A stretch of DNA of 64,000 nt, taken from Rhodanobacter sp. (GTDB lineage Bacteria > Pseudomonadota > Gammaproteobacteria > Xanthomonadales > Rhodanobacteraceae). Every line of letters begins with the position of its first letter. Position 1 is the stretch's first letter. The notes under the pieces were generated by a model, which saw only the letters and a list, made by a program, of their open reading frames with translations, was not told the origin of the DNA and did no database searches. Below, in pieces: positions 15,072-25,620 of this stretch. Position numbers and translations under genes: made by a program. The DNA lies in the NCBI GenBank assembly GCA_040371205.1, contig AP031382.1:372001-436000 (forward strand). The letters are read 5' to 3'.

Positions 15072-15676
15072 CAGCGGCGCATGCTTCCGTGCAGGCCGAT
15101 GAACTGCAGGAACTCGGCGCGTGTGCGCGCGTCGTCGCGGAACGCGCCCAGCATCTGGCTGGTGACCATCGACACGCCGCGCTTGTGCACGCCGCGCGTG
15201 GTCATGCACTCGTGGCTGGCGTCGATCACCACCGCGACGCCGGCGGGCATCAGGTTTTCCTGGATGCAGTGCGCGATCTGCGCAGTGAGCTTCTCCTGCA
15301 CCTGGAAGCGGCGCGCATAGCCTTCCACCACGCGCGCCAGCTTGCTGATGCCGACCACGCGGTTGGTCGGCAGGTAGCCCACGTGGGCGCGGCCGACGAT
15401 GGGCGCCATGTGATGCTCGCAGTGGCTCTCGAACTCGATGTCGCGCAGCACCACCATCTCGTCGTAGCCCTCGACTTCCTTGAAGGTGCGCCGGAGGTAT
15501 TCGGCTGGGTCTTCGGCGTAACCGGAGAACCAGTCGCGGTAGGCCTTCACCACGCGCTTGGGCGTGTCGAGCAGGCCTTCGCGTGCGGGATCTTCGCCGG
15601 CCCAGCGCAGCAGGGTGCGCACGGCCTCTTCGGCCTGCTGCTGGGTGACGTCGTCGTCGGCTGCGTGCTTGCTCAT
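15071..15676 (-). CDS. folE: GTP cyclohydrolase I
   Basis: First enzyme of tetrahydrofolate (and pterin) synthesis: GTP to 7,8-dihydroneopterin triphosphate. From the ATG at 15676 the protein has 201 residues, normal for the family; an in-frame ATG at 15706 would add 10. Zinc ligands and catalytic region are visible in [10 protein letters not shown] and [10 protein letters not shown]. The central [19 protein letters not shown] is the family signature. Confidence 0.96.
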   Translation of the reverse strand: MSKHAADDDVTQQQAEEAVRTLLRWAGEDPAREGLLDTPKRVVKAYRDWFSGYAEDPAEYLRRTFKEVEGYDEMVVLRDIEFESHCEHHMAPIVGRAHVGYLPTNRVVGISKLARVVEGYARRFQVQEKLTAQIAHCIQENLMPAGVAVVIDASHECMTTRGVHKRGVSMVTSQMLGAFRDDARTRAEFLQFIGLHGSMRR

Positions 15677-15723
15677 GGGGATTCCGGGGATGAGGCGAAG
15701 CTGCATTTTAGCGGCTTCGCGGC

Positions 15724-16302
15724 TCAGGTCGCCGGCGGCGTGCCGAACAGGCGGCGCGCCAGCGCGTCGAACGCCACACTCACAAGCAGCGCGGCCGCGG
15801 CGCCCAGCGCGACTTCGCCGAGCCGGAACAGCGCGAATTGCCAGAACGAACCGGTGTGCGGCACCAGCATGATGATGGTGGTGGTGATGCCGCTGAGCCG
15901 GCCGGCCGCGCCGAGGTTGAGGGCCGAGCACAGCAGCATGCCGATCATCACCGCCAGCACGTAGTTGAGGTAATGCCCCGGCCCCAGCGTGGCGACGGCC
16001 ATGCCGATCAGGCCGCCGATCACCGCGCCGAGGAACTGGTCGCGCGATGAGTTGCGCACGTCCGCGTAACTGCTCTGGCTCACCGAGATCGCGGTGATCG
16101 CGGCCCAGTAGCCTTGTTCCAGACCCAGCGCGAGCGCGCCGAAATAGCCCAGGCTGGCAGCCAGCACCGCACGCGACGCATGCGCGAGGCCGATCAAAAG
16201 ACGGTCGCGTTGCGGTAGCGCCTTGCACAGCCGTTGCACCTGGTCGCCCAGCGTGCCGAGCTGGCGATGGTGTTCGGCCAGCGGGCGGCGCGGTTCGTTC
16301 AT
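15724..16302 (-). CDS. FUSC family membrane protein
   Basis: A 192-residue protein with a cytoplasmic N-terminus and about six hydrophobic segments, matching the half-size FUSC/aromatic acid exporter-like family. The pattern [34 protein letters not shown] contains the family signature of a helix pair. It lacks the large cytoplasmic domain of full-length exporters. The start overlaps the rmuC stop (ATGA), so it follows rmuC in an operon. Confidence 0.82.
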   Translation of the reverse strand: MNEPRRPLAEHHRQLGTLGDQVQRLCKALPQRDRLLIGLAHASRAVLAASLGYFGALALGLEQGYWAAITAISVSQSSYADVRNSSRDQFLGAVIGGLIGMAVATLGPGHYLNYVLAVMIGMLLCSALNLGAAGRLSGITTTIIMLVPHTGSFWQFALFRLGEVALGAAAALLVSVAFDALARRLFGTPPAT

Positions 16303-17738
16303 GCGTCGTCGTCCGAAGCGTCGTCGTCGGGCGACGCATCGTCGAGCAGTCCGGCGGCGTCTTGTTCCGGCAAAGACTCCACGTCGCGCAGCTTGCGCGT
16401 GATCGCGCGGGTGCGCACGCCGGTGGCCTCGATGTGCTTGCCGGCCTCGTCGAGCTTCTTCTTCACCTTGTCCAGCACCTCGCCGAACTTGCCGAACTCG
16501 CTCTTCACCGCGCCGAGCAGCTGCCACACCTCGCTGCTGCGCTTCTCGATGGCCAACGTGCGGAAACCCATCTGCAGCGCGTTGAGGATCGCGGTGAGCG
16601 TGGTCGGGCCAGCCACGGTGACGCGGTGCTCGCGCTGCAGCGCCTCGAACAGGCCGGGCCGGCGCAGCACTTCGGCGTACAGGCCTTCGGTGGGCAGGAA
16701 CAGGATCGCGAAGTCGGTGGTGTGCGGCGGCGCCACGTACTTGGCGCGGATGGTCTTCGCTTCCTCGCGCACGCGGCGTTCCAGCGCGGCGGCGGCGAGG
16801 TTGGCGGCCTCGGCGTCGGCGCGCTCCTGCGCGTCGAGCAGGCGTTCGTAGTCTTCGCGCGGAAACTTCGCGTCGATCGGCAACCACACCGGATGCTCGG
16901 CGTCCGCGCCCGGCATGCGCAGCGCGAATTCCACGCGGTCGTTGCTGCCGGGCACGGTGGCGATGTTCGACCGGTATTGTTCCGGCGTCAGCAACTGGTC
17001 GAGCAGGGCACCCAGCTGCACCTCGCCGAGGATGCCGCGCGTCTTCACGTTGCCCAGCACGCGCTTCAGGTCGCCGACGCCGGTGGCCAGGCTCTGCATT
17101 TCGCCCAGGCCACGCTGCACCTGTTCCAGCCGTTCGGAGACCAACTGGAACGACTGGCCCAGCCGTGTTTCCAGCGTGGACTGCAGTTTCTCGTCCACGG
17201 TGGCGCGCATCTTTTCCAGCTGCGCGGCGTTGTCCTCGCGCAGCGTCTTGAGTTGGCCCTCCAGCGTGCCGCGCACTTCGCCCATGCGCTGTTCGTGCTG
17301 CGCGCCGAGCGCGGCCAGTCGCTGCTGCTGCTGCTCGCCGAAGCGGTTCAGCGCCAGCGTGAGTTCCTCGCGGCTGTGGCGCGCATCCTCGGCGAGGCGT
17401 TGCGCCAGCGTCTGCAGGCCCTGCGCGGTCTGCTCGGTGAGCGCGGCGAGCCGCTGGCCGAAGCCGTCGATACGCTCGCCCTGCTGGCGCGACATGCCGT
17501 CCAGTTGTTCGTTGACGTGGCCGCGGAAGCGCTCGAAGCCCTGCTGCAGCTCCTCGCGGCCGCTGCGCTGCTCCTCGCGCAGCGCGCGTTGCAGGCGTTC
17601 GTTGTCGTCCTTGAGGGCGTCGAGTCGCGCAGCCAGGCCCGCATCGCCACGGCCGCGCAGCAGCAGCGCGACCTGCAGCGCCAGCAACAGCAGGGCCAGG
17701 ACGACGAGGGTGACGAGCAGGGTTTCGCTGGATGGCAT
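16299..17738 (-). CDS. rmuC: DNA recombination protein RmuC
   Basis: A 479-residue protein of the RmuC family, which limits rearrangements at inverted repeats. It has an N-terminal membrane helix ([21 protein letters not shown]), a long coiled-coil region (about residues 35-220, rich in Glu, Gln and Arg), then the conserved nuclease-like domain with [36 protein letters not shown] and [17 protein letters not shown]. The C-terminus is an acidic tail (DDDASDDDA). Confidence 0.95.
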   Translation of the reverse strand: MPSSETLLVTLVVLALLLLALQVALLLRGRGDAGLAARLDALKDDNERLQRALREEQRSGREELQQGFERFRGHVNEQLDGMSRQQGERIDGFGQRLAALTEQTAQGLQTLAQRLAEDARHSREELTLALNRFGEQQQQRLAALGAQHEQRMGEVRGTLEGQLKTLREDNAAQLEKMRATVDEKLQSTLETRLGQSFQLVSERLEQVQRGLGEMQSLATGVGDLKRVLGNVKTRGILGEVQLGALLDQLLTPEQYRSNIATVPGSNDRVEFALRMPGADAEHPVWLPIDAKFPREDYERLLDAQERADAEAANLAAAALERRVREEAKTIRAKYVAPPHTTDFAILFLPTEGLYAEVLRRPGLFEALQREHRVTVAGPTTLTAILNALQMGFRTLAIEKRSSEVWQLLGAVKSEFGKFGEVLDKVKKKLDEAGKHIEATGVRTRAITRKLRDVESLPEQDAAGLLDDASPDDDASDDDA

Positions 17739-17801
17739 GGACGGATTTCGTGTGGAACGGACCGTGTCAGTGTACGTCCTGCCGTCGCAGCGACTGCGAC
17801 A

Positions 17802-18977
17802 TCACTCCACTCGGCAGAACACCGCCTTGAGGTAGCGGCTTTCCGGCACGTCGGTGCGCACCGGGTGGTCGGCGCCGGCGCCGCGCACGTCGAGGATCTG
17901 GATCTCGCGGCCGGCATTGATCGCCACGCGGCGCAGCATCTCCAGGAAGTCCGCCTCGCTCACCAGGCCGGTGCAGGAGCAGGTGAGCAGCAGGCCGCCG
18001 GGCGGGATCACGTCCAGCGCGAGGCGGTTCATCGCGAAGTATTTCTTCAGCGCGTCGAACACCTTGTTGCGGTCGCGGGTGAGCTTGGCGGGGTCGAGGA
18101 TCACCGCGTCGTACTGCTCGCCGCGTGCCACCGCGTCGCGCAGCCAGTCGAAGATGTCGGCCTGCTGGAAATCCACCGCGAGCTTGTTCGCGGCGGCGTT
18201 GGCGCGGGCGATCTCGAGGATGCCGGCGTCCATGTCCACGCCCACGGCCTCGCGTGCGCCGCCGGCCATCGCGTGCACGGCGAAGCCGCCGGCGTTGCAG
18301 CACAGGTCGAGCACGCGTCGTCCACGCGCCAGTTCCGCGAAGCGGCGGCGGTTGTCGCGCTGGTCGGCGAAGAAGCCGGTCTTGTGGCCGGCGCCGGGCG
18401 CGGCGTGGAAGGTGAGGCCGTGCTCGTGCACTGCGACCGGCGTGGGCGGCTCGCTGGCGCGGCAGTCAAAGGATTCCTGCTTCTGCACATGCGTCTCGGC
18501 GAAGCCGTAGAGGCGCGCGCCGGGGAAGTGCGCCAGCAGCGCGTCGCGGATCGCGTCGCGGAACTTCCACATGCCGGCGGCGAAGTATTCGACGACGAGG
18601 ATGTCCGCGTAGCGGTCCACGATCAGGCCGCTGAGGCCATCGCCCTCGCTGTGCACCACGCGCCAGGCGTCGGTGGACTGGTCCAGCTCCAGCAGTTCGC
18701 GGCGCAGGCGTACCGCGCGGTCGATGCGCGCGGCGATCCACTCGGCGTCGATGGTCTCGGCGGGGTTGGCGGTGAGCAGGCGCAGCGCAATGCGTGCGTG
18801 GCCGTTCCAGAAACCGCGGCCGACGAAGCGGTTCTTCGCGTCCACCACGTCTACCACGCTGCCGGGCGGGATGCGCCCCTCGGGCTTGTGTACCTGCGCC
18901 GACCAAACCCAAGGGTGGCCGGGCGTGCGGTCGGTCTTCAGGCGGATGGTGGGGAGGGCGGATGCGGTGTCAGTCAT
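17802..18977 (-). CDS. rlmI: 23S rRNA (cytosine-C5) methyltransferase RlmI-like
   Basis: A 391-residue S-adenosylmethionine-dependent methyltransferase with an N-terminal PUA domain, as in RlmI, which methylates C1962 of 23S rRNA. Motif I is VLDLCCNAGGFAVHA; the catalytic Cys region is LTCSCTG and the acidic motif is AVILDPAKLTRDR. The ATG at 18977 gives a start just before the PUA domain. A 63-base gap separates its stop from the rmuC start. Confidence 0.9.
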   Translation of the reverse strand: MTDTASALPTIRLKTDRTPGHPWVWSAQVHKPEGRIPPGSVVDVVDAKNRFVGRGFWNGHARIALRLLTANPAETIDAEWIAARIDRAVRLRRELLELDQSTDAWRVVHSEGDGLSGLIVDRYADILVVEYFAAGMWKFRDAIRDALLAHFPGARLYGFAETHVQKQESFDCRASEPPTPVAVHEHGLTFHAAPGAGHKTGFFADQRDNRRRFAELARGRRVLDLCCNAGGFAVHAMAGGAREAVGVDMDAGILEIARANAAANKLAVDFQQADIFDWLRDAVARGEQYDAVILDPAKLTRDRNKVFDALKKYFAMNRLALDVIPPGGLLLTCSCTGLVSEADFLEMLRRVAINAGREIQILDVRGAGADHPVRTDVPESRYLKAVFCRVE

Positions 18978-19385
18978 CCGCCCATGATAACGGTTTGCCT
19001 TGCTCCCCTCTCCCACTTGCGGGAGAGGGGCTGGGGAGAGGGTGCTTTTGCTTGTGTGTTCTCGCGAGCGACAAAGCAGTTTCGTGCACCTGTCGGTGCC
19101 CGAGCTACTTTCTCTTTGCGTGCCCAAAGAGAAAGTAGCCAAAGAGAAACGGCACCCCGTGGCGACGCTTTTCGCCCATCCGTGGGCGAAAAGTGCGTGA
19201 GACGTGGCCGGGCTTCTCGGCCGGGCATCCTGCCCGGTCGAAAAGGCATCGCCATCCTTGGCGATGCCCGCTGCGCGGCCTGATCGTCCCCGCCTCACCG
19301 TCGCCGAGGGGCCCCATGAAAAGCGGCGCGCATCGTGCGCGCCAGAAGCGGAGTGCCGCTATCTTTGGAGTTCTTGGGCGACCTG
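18978..19385. repeat. Gene-free block of hairpin repeats
   Basis: No convincing gene. The block begins with a GC-rich hairpin at 19005-19030 (CCCCTCTCCC, loop ACTTGC, then its complement) whose core recurs at the ilvE terminator. A 15-bp stem follows at 19104-19139 (GCTACTTTCTCTTTG, loop CGTGCC). Another is TTTTCGCCCA-TCCG-TGGGCGAAAA at 19169-19192. Further short palindromes around CGGGCATCCTGCCCG and GGCATCGCC...GGCGATGCC lie after 19220. Such mosaics are dispersed intergenic repeats in this group of bacteria. Confidence 0.7.
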
Positions 19386-19774
19386 TTAGTCGTCGCCGGT
19401 CGTCTTCGTCTGTACCGGCCAATTGTCAGCAAGACTGCCTCCCCGTTTTGGGGAAGTGGGCCAATCATTGTTTACAAGTAGATAGATGCCGATCAGCGTT
19501 CCGAGTGGGATGCCTAGAAGCATGAAAAAGCCGAGCACTTTGGACGTTGTATGTGCCCAAGATTTCAGATCGCGTGCACCTTTGGCTACGAAGTGATTGA
19601 GGATGGTCAAGCCGAAAAAAACAGAAACATTGAGATCGGTTTTGCCAGCGATGCCCCCGCGATGCCATCGGCTGCGTCGTGAGATAACTGATCCAGTGGC
19701 ATACCAACTGCGAGCAGTCCAAAGAGCCACGATAGTGCTCGATGGACGTGGGCCGCCTTGATGTTCTTCTCCAT
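19386..19774 (-). pseudogene. Small membrane protein gene with a homopolymer frameshift
   Basis: The ATG at 19774 opens a frame beginning MEKNIKAAHVHRALSW that stops at 19607. The remainder (GLTILNHFVAKGARDLKSW and a strong helix GFFMLLGIPLGTLIGIYLL) is in another frame, ending at 19386. The frames meet at a run of seven T on the coding strand (19615-19621 on the plus strand). One more T would give a continuous protein of about 128 residues with two or three membrane helices. It is either a real mutation, slippage-based phase variation, or a sequencing error. The family is not recognised. Confidence 0.7.
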
Positions 19775-19858
19775 CCGATTACCCCTTGTTGATGAAACGG
19801 CTTCAGTCGTCAGTAGATGGAGGAGGTCGTCTTGGAAGCTTGCATTAAACATGCTAGT

Positions 19859-19893
19859 AAAAGCCCCTCTCCCGCAAGTGGGAGAGGGGCTTT
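19859..19893 (-). terminator. Rho-independent terminator after ilvE
   Basis: On the minus strand a 14-bp stem AAAGCCCCTCTCCC, loop ACTTGC, and its complement ends in TTTT, starting 7 bases after the ilvE stop. The core is the same as in the dispersed hairpin at 19005-19030. Confidence 0.85.
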
Positions 19894-19899
19894 GGAACT

Positions 19900-20817
19900 T
19901 CAGACCGGCTCGAGCCAACCCCACTTGTCGTGGGTCTTGCCGTTGAACAGGCCGAAGAACAGTTCCTGGATGCGGCGGGTGACCGGGCCGGCGTGGCCGG
20001 CGCCGACCTGCTTGCCGTCGACCGCGCGGATCGGGGTGACTTCGGCGGCGGTGCCGCACATGAACACTTCGTCGGCGAGGTAGAGGTATTCGCGCGGCAG
20101 GTCGCGTTCGACCACTTCGATGCCCTCCTCGCGCGCCAGCGTGATCAGCGAGTGGCGGGTGATGCCGGTGAGGATGGAGGCGCTGGCCGGCGTGGTGTGC
20201 AGCGCGCCGTCGAACACCAGGAACAGGTTCTCGCCCGCGCCTTCGCTGAGCAGGCCGGTGGAGGCCAGCGCGATGCCTTCGCCGAAGCCGAGCCGGCGCG
20301 CTTCGCGTGCGATGAGCTGGCCGGAGAGGTAGTTGCCGCCGGCTTTGGCACCGGCCGGGATGGTGTTGGGCGCAAAGCGCTGCCAGCTCGACACGCAGGC
20401 GGTGATGCCCTGTTCCAGCGCCTCCGGCCCGAGGTAGGGACCCATCGGCCAGGCGGCCACGGCCACGTCGATCGGCGTCTCGGCGGAGAGGCCGAAGCCG
20501 CCCAGGCCGCGCCATGCCACCGGACGCAGGTAGGCGGCGGTGAGGCCGTTCTTCTTCACTACCTCGCGGCAGGCCGCGGCGAGCTGGTCGCGCGTGTACG
20601 GCACCGCCATGTCGTAGATCTTCGCCGAGTGGAACAGGCGGGTGAGGTGGTCGGTGAGGCGGAAGATCGCCGCGCCGTCCGGCGTGGCATAGCTGCGGAT
20701 GCCCTCGAACACCGAGGAACCGTAATGCAGCGCATGCGACATCACATGGGTGGTGGCCTCGGCCCACGGCTTGATCGCGCCGTTCTGCCAGATCCAATCG
20801 GGGTACTGCTGCGCCAT
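19900..20817 (-). CDS. ilvE: Branched-chain amino acid aminotransferase
   Basis: PLP-dependent aminotransferase for the last step of Leu, Ile and Val synthesis, 305 residues. The PLP lysine is K158 in AGAKAGGNYLSG; other signatures are YGSSVFEGIRSY near the N-terminus and GLLSEGAGENLFLV in the second half. The ATG at 20817 gives the usual fold-type IV start. It is followed by a strong terminator, so it is probably transcribed alone. Confidence 0.95.
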   Translation of the reverse strand: MAQQYPDWIWQNGAIKPWAEATTHVMSHALHYGSSVFEGIRSYATPDGAAIFRLTDHLTRLFHSAKIYDMAVPYTRDQLAAACREVVKKNGLTAAYLRPVAWRGLGGFGLSAETPIDVAVAAWPMGPYLGPEALEQGITACVSSWQRFAPNTIPAGAKAGGNYLSGQLIAREARRLGFGEGIALASTGLLSEGAGENLFLVFDGALHTTPASASILTGITRHSLITLAREEGIEVVERDLPREYLYLADEVFMCGTAAEVTPIRAVDGKQVGAGHAGPVTRRIQELFFGLFNGKTHDKWGWLEPV

Positions 20818-20896
20818 GAGGAATCTCCGTGGTGGATCGCCCATGATAAACCCGCACCCCGTGCACCGCGGTTTGCGGCGCAGCAAGAACGCCGCT

Positions 20897-21415
20897 TCAG
20901 TCGGCGTAATGCAGCCAGAGGCAGCCGGCCTGTTGGACGACGGCGAAGTTGGCCTGGTCGCCGCCATCGGTGCGCAGTTGCAGCGTCTCCATGGGCACCG
21001 ACGGCGTCGCGGCCGCGCCGTCCGGCGCATTGTCGAAGTGGATTTCCAGCAACGGTTGCCGCACCAGCTGGGCCAGCGCACGCAGGTCGCCGACGGTGGA
21101 GCTGCCGCCGTAGCCGCGCCAAAGCATCAGTCCGGCGAGCCGGTTGGGGTCGCGCGCGGCGAAGGCGCCGATCACGCGCTTGCGCAGTTCCGCCGCGGTG
21201 GCGGCGCAGTGCTGCAGCGGCACCGGCGCGCCCGGCGCCGTGGCGCTTGCGGCCGAGGGCGGCGCCTGCACCGGCGTTGCCTGCAGCGAGGCGCAGGGCT
21301 GGTCGGTGAACACGGGATTGCCGTGCGCATCCACGCAATGGTGGATGGCGTCCTGCGCCCGTGCCGTTGCGGCAAGCACGCAAAGCGTCAGCAGGAGTAA
21401 AACCAATGGGCGCAT
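20897..21415 (-). CDS. Exported DUF4124-like protein
   Basis: A 172-residue protein with a signal peptide (RPLVLLLLTLCVLAATARAQ). The mature N-terminus carries the short DUF4124 motif (IHHCVDAHGNPVFTDQPC), then an Ala/Pro-rich linker and a C-terminal domain of about 100 residues with WRGYGG and an ending CLWLHYAD. The function is unknown. A protein with the same N-terminal motif is encoded at 42032-42652. Confidence 0.8.
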   Translation of the reverse strand: MRPLVLLLLTLCVLAATARAQDAIHHCVDAHGNPVFTDQPCASLQATPVQAPPSAASATAPGAPVPLQHCAATAAELRKRVIGAFAARDPNRLAGLMLWRGYGGSSTVGDLRALAQLVRQPLLEIHFDNAPDGAAATPSVPMETLQLRTDGGDQANFAVVQQAGCLWLHYAD

Positions 21416-21454
21416 CGCGCGAGCATAGCGATACGCGGCTGGGTCAAGCGTGAA

Positions 21455-22279
21455 TCAATCCAGTTGTTCCAGCACCGCGCGCGTGGCCCTGGCGCGGTTC
21501 AACGTGTAGAAGTGCAGCCCCGGCGCGCCGCCGTCCAGCAGGCGGCGGCACAGTTGCGCCACCACTTCCGCGCCAAGCGCGCGCACCGATGCGGCGTCGT
21601 CGCCGTGCGCCTGCATGCGCTTGGCGATCCAGCGCGGGATCTCTGCGCCGCAACCGTCGGAGAAGCGCTTCAGCTGGGTGAAGTTCGCGATCGGCATGAT
21701 GCCGGGCACGATCGGCACGCGCACGCCGAGCCGGTGCGTGTCGTCCACGAAGCGGAAGTACGCATCCGGATTGAAGAAGTACTGGGTGATCGCGCCGTTC
21801 GCGCCGGCATCCACCTTGGCCTTGAAATGGCGCAGGTCGGCCAGCGCGTCCTCGGCCTGGGGGTGGGTTTCCGGGTAGGCCGCCACCTCGATGTGGAAGT
21901 GGTCGCCCGAGTGCTCGCGGATGAAGCTCACCAGTTCCGCGGCGTAGCGGAAGTCGCCCGCACGGGCCATGCCCGAAGGCAGGTCGCCGCGCAGCGCCAC
22001 GATGCGGCGGTAACCCGCGGCCTGGTAGCCGTCGAGCAGGGCGCGGATCTCCGCGCGCGTGCCGCCCATGCACGACAGGTGCGGCGCCACCGCATAGCCG
22101 TGCGCCGCGTGCAGGTGCGCCACGGTGTCCCCGGTGTAGCTCAGCGTGGAGCCGCCGGCGCCGAAGGTCACCGAGGCGTACTCCGGCTGCCAGGCCTTCA
22201 GCACCTGCGCGGCCTGGTCGAGCTGGGCGCGCTGCTCGTCGGTCTTGGGCGGAAAGAATTCGAGGCTGATGGCGGTCAT
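21455..22279 (-). CDS. metF: 5,10-methylenetetrahydrofolate reductase
   Basis: FAD-dependent enzyme making 5-methyltetrahydrofolate for methionine synthesis, 274 residues. The start (ISLEFFPPKTDEQ) is the family N-terminus. Visible signatures are ASVTFGAGGSTLSYT, HLSCMGGTRAEI, IVALRGDLPSGM and ITQYFFNPDAYFRF (FAD and folate pocket). Nothing in the upstream 220 bases looks like a SAM riboswitch. It diverges from rpoH. Confidence 0.96.
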   Translation of the reverse strand: MTAISLEFFPPKTDEQRAQLDQAAQVLKAWQPEYASVTFGAGGSTLSYTGDTVAHLHAAHGYAVAPHLSCMGGTRAEIRALLDGYQAAGYRRIVALRGDLPSGMARAGDFRYAAELVSFIREHSGDHFHIEVAAYPETHPQAEDALADLRHFKAKVDAGANGAITQYFFNPDAYFRFVDDTHRLGVRVPIVPGIMPIANFTQLKRFSDGCGAEIPRWIAKRMQAHGDDAASVRALGAEVVAQLCRRLLDGGAPGLHFYTLNRARATRAVLEQLD

Positions 22280-22404
22280 GGGAGTTGCCGGTGCGGGTTT
22301 TCGGCAATCTTATACGTTCATCGCGATGAAAAGATAGACGTCCAAATGCCGGAGGGTTGGCCAAGGTCGCTGACAACAACCTCTCGACAAGCGCCATTCA
22401 TTTG

Positions 22405-22420
22405 TGTACTATTTGGTACA
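22405..22420. promoter_or_regulatory. Inverted repeat upstream of rpoH
   Basis: TGTAC-N6-GTACA, a perfect 5-bp inverted repeat in the metF-rpoH intergenic region, in an AT-rich stretch. It could be an operator. The half-sites recall Xanthomonas LexA2 boxes, but the spacer there is 4, not 6, so I leave the regulator open. Confidence 0.35.
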
Positions 22421-22446
22421 TTAAAAGCCATGAACCAATGACGGCT

Positions 22447-22473
22447 TTAGCACTCTAATTGAAGGAGTGCTAA
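22447..22473 (+). promoter_or_regulatory. Perfect CIRCE element (HrcA operator) before rpoH
   Basis: TTAGCACTC, nine bases (TAATTGAAG), then GAGTGCTAA: an exact match to the CIRCE consensus bound by the heat-shock repressor HrcA. It ends 27 bases before the rpoH ATG, between any promoter and the ribosome binding site, where HrcA binding would block transcription. Confidence 0.93.
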
Positions 22474-22500
22474 TCTGTGGCCCTTGTACGGAGGTTTTCC

Positions 22501-23358
<858 letters not shown>

Positions 23359-23385
23359 TTGCAACGGCCACACAATGACGTAGTT

Positions 23386-23414
23386 GCAAACGGCCTCTGC
23401 ACGGGGCCGTTTGC
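23386..23414 (+). terminator. Hairpin after rpoH
   Basis: A 10-bp stem (GCAAACGGCC and its complement) with a 9-base loop, 27 bases after the rpoH stop. There is no T-run, so it is a weak or Rho-assisted terminator at best. Confidence 0.5.
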
Positions 23415-24093
23415 CGTTCTGAAGCCGCGACGCCCTACGGGACACCCGCGATGCCGCGCATCCTGGTCATCGAAGACGACGAAGTCACCGCGCGCGAGAT
23501 CGTCACCGAACTTGCCGTGCACGGCATGGCGGCGGATTGGGCCGCCACCGGCTGTGCCGGCCTCGAACAGGCGCTGGCCGGCGGCTACGACCTGGTCACG
23601 CTGGACCGGATGCTGCCCGGCATGAGCGGGATCGACGTCATCACCGCGCTGCGCGAGCGTCGCAGCGACATCCCGGTGCTGATGATCAGCGCGCTGAGCG
23701 AGGTGGACGAACGCGTGCGCGGCCTGCGCGCGGGCGGCGACGACTACCTCACCAAGCCGTTCGCGCCGGACGAGATGGCGGCGCGGGTCGAGGTGCTGTT
23801 GCGGCGGCATCAGCCGCAGGCGGAGAATCGGCTGCGCGTGGTCGACCTCGAACTTGACCTCGTGCGGCACGTTGCCCGTCGCGGCGGCCGGCCGCTCTCG
23901 CTCCTGCCCACGGAATACCGGTTGCTGGAGTTCCTCATGCGCAATGCCGGCCAGGTGCTCACCCGCACGATGATCTTCGAGCACGTGTGGGGCTTCCACT
24001 TCGATCCGGGCACCAACGTGATCGACGTGCACATCGGCCGTCTGCGTCGCAAGATCGACGTCGCCGGCCTGCCTGCGCTGATCCGTACCGTGC

Positions 24094-25494
<1,401 letters not shown>

Positions 25495-25620
25495 CGAAGC
25501 CTGCACGGCTGCGGGAAGGGCGCGGCGGCCAGATGAAATTATCTTCATGCGGCCGGGCGCTCAACGCTCGGCCCCACGTGGGAAAATTTCGTGACGCCTC
25601 CCCGCGCTCGGAATCCCCGC

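Noticed and set aside
16362-19283. Open frame of over 970 codons on the plus strand across rmuC and rlmI
   Set aside because: Shadow of two recognised minus-strand genes, and it also runs into the hairpin repeats.
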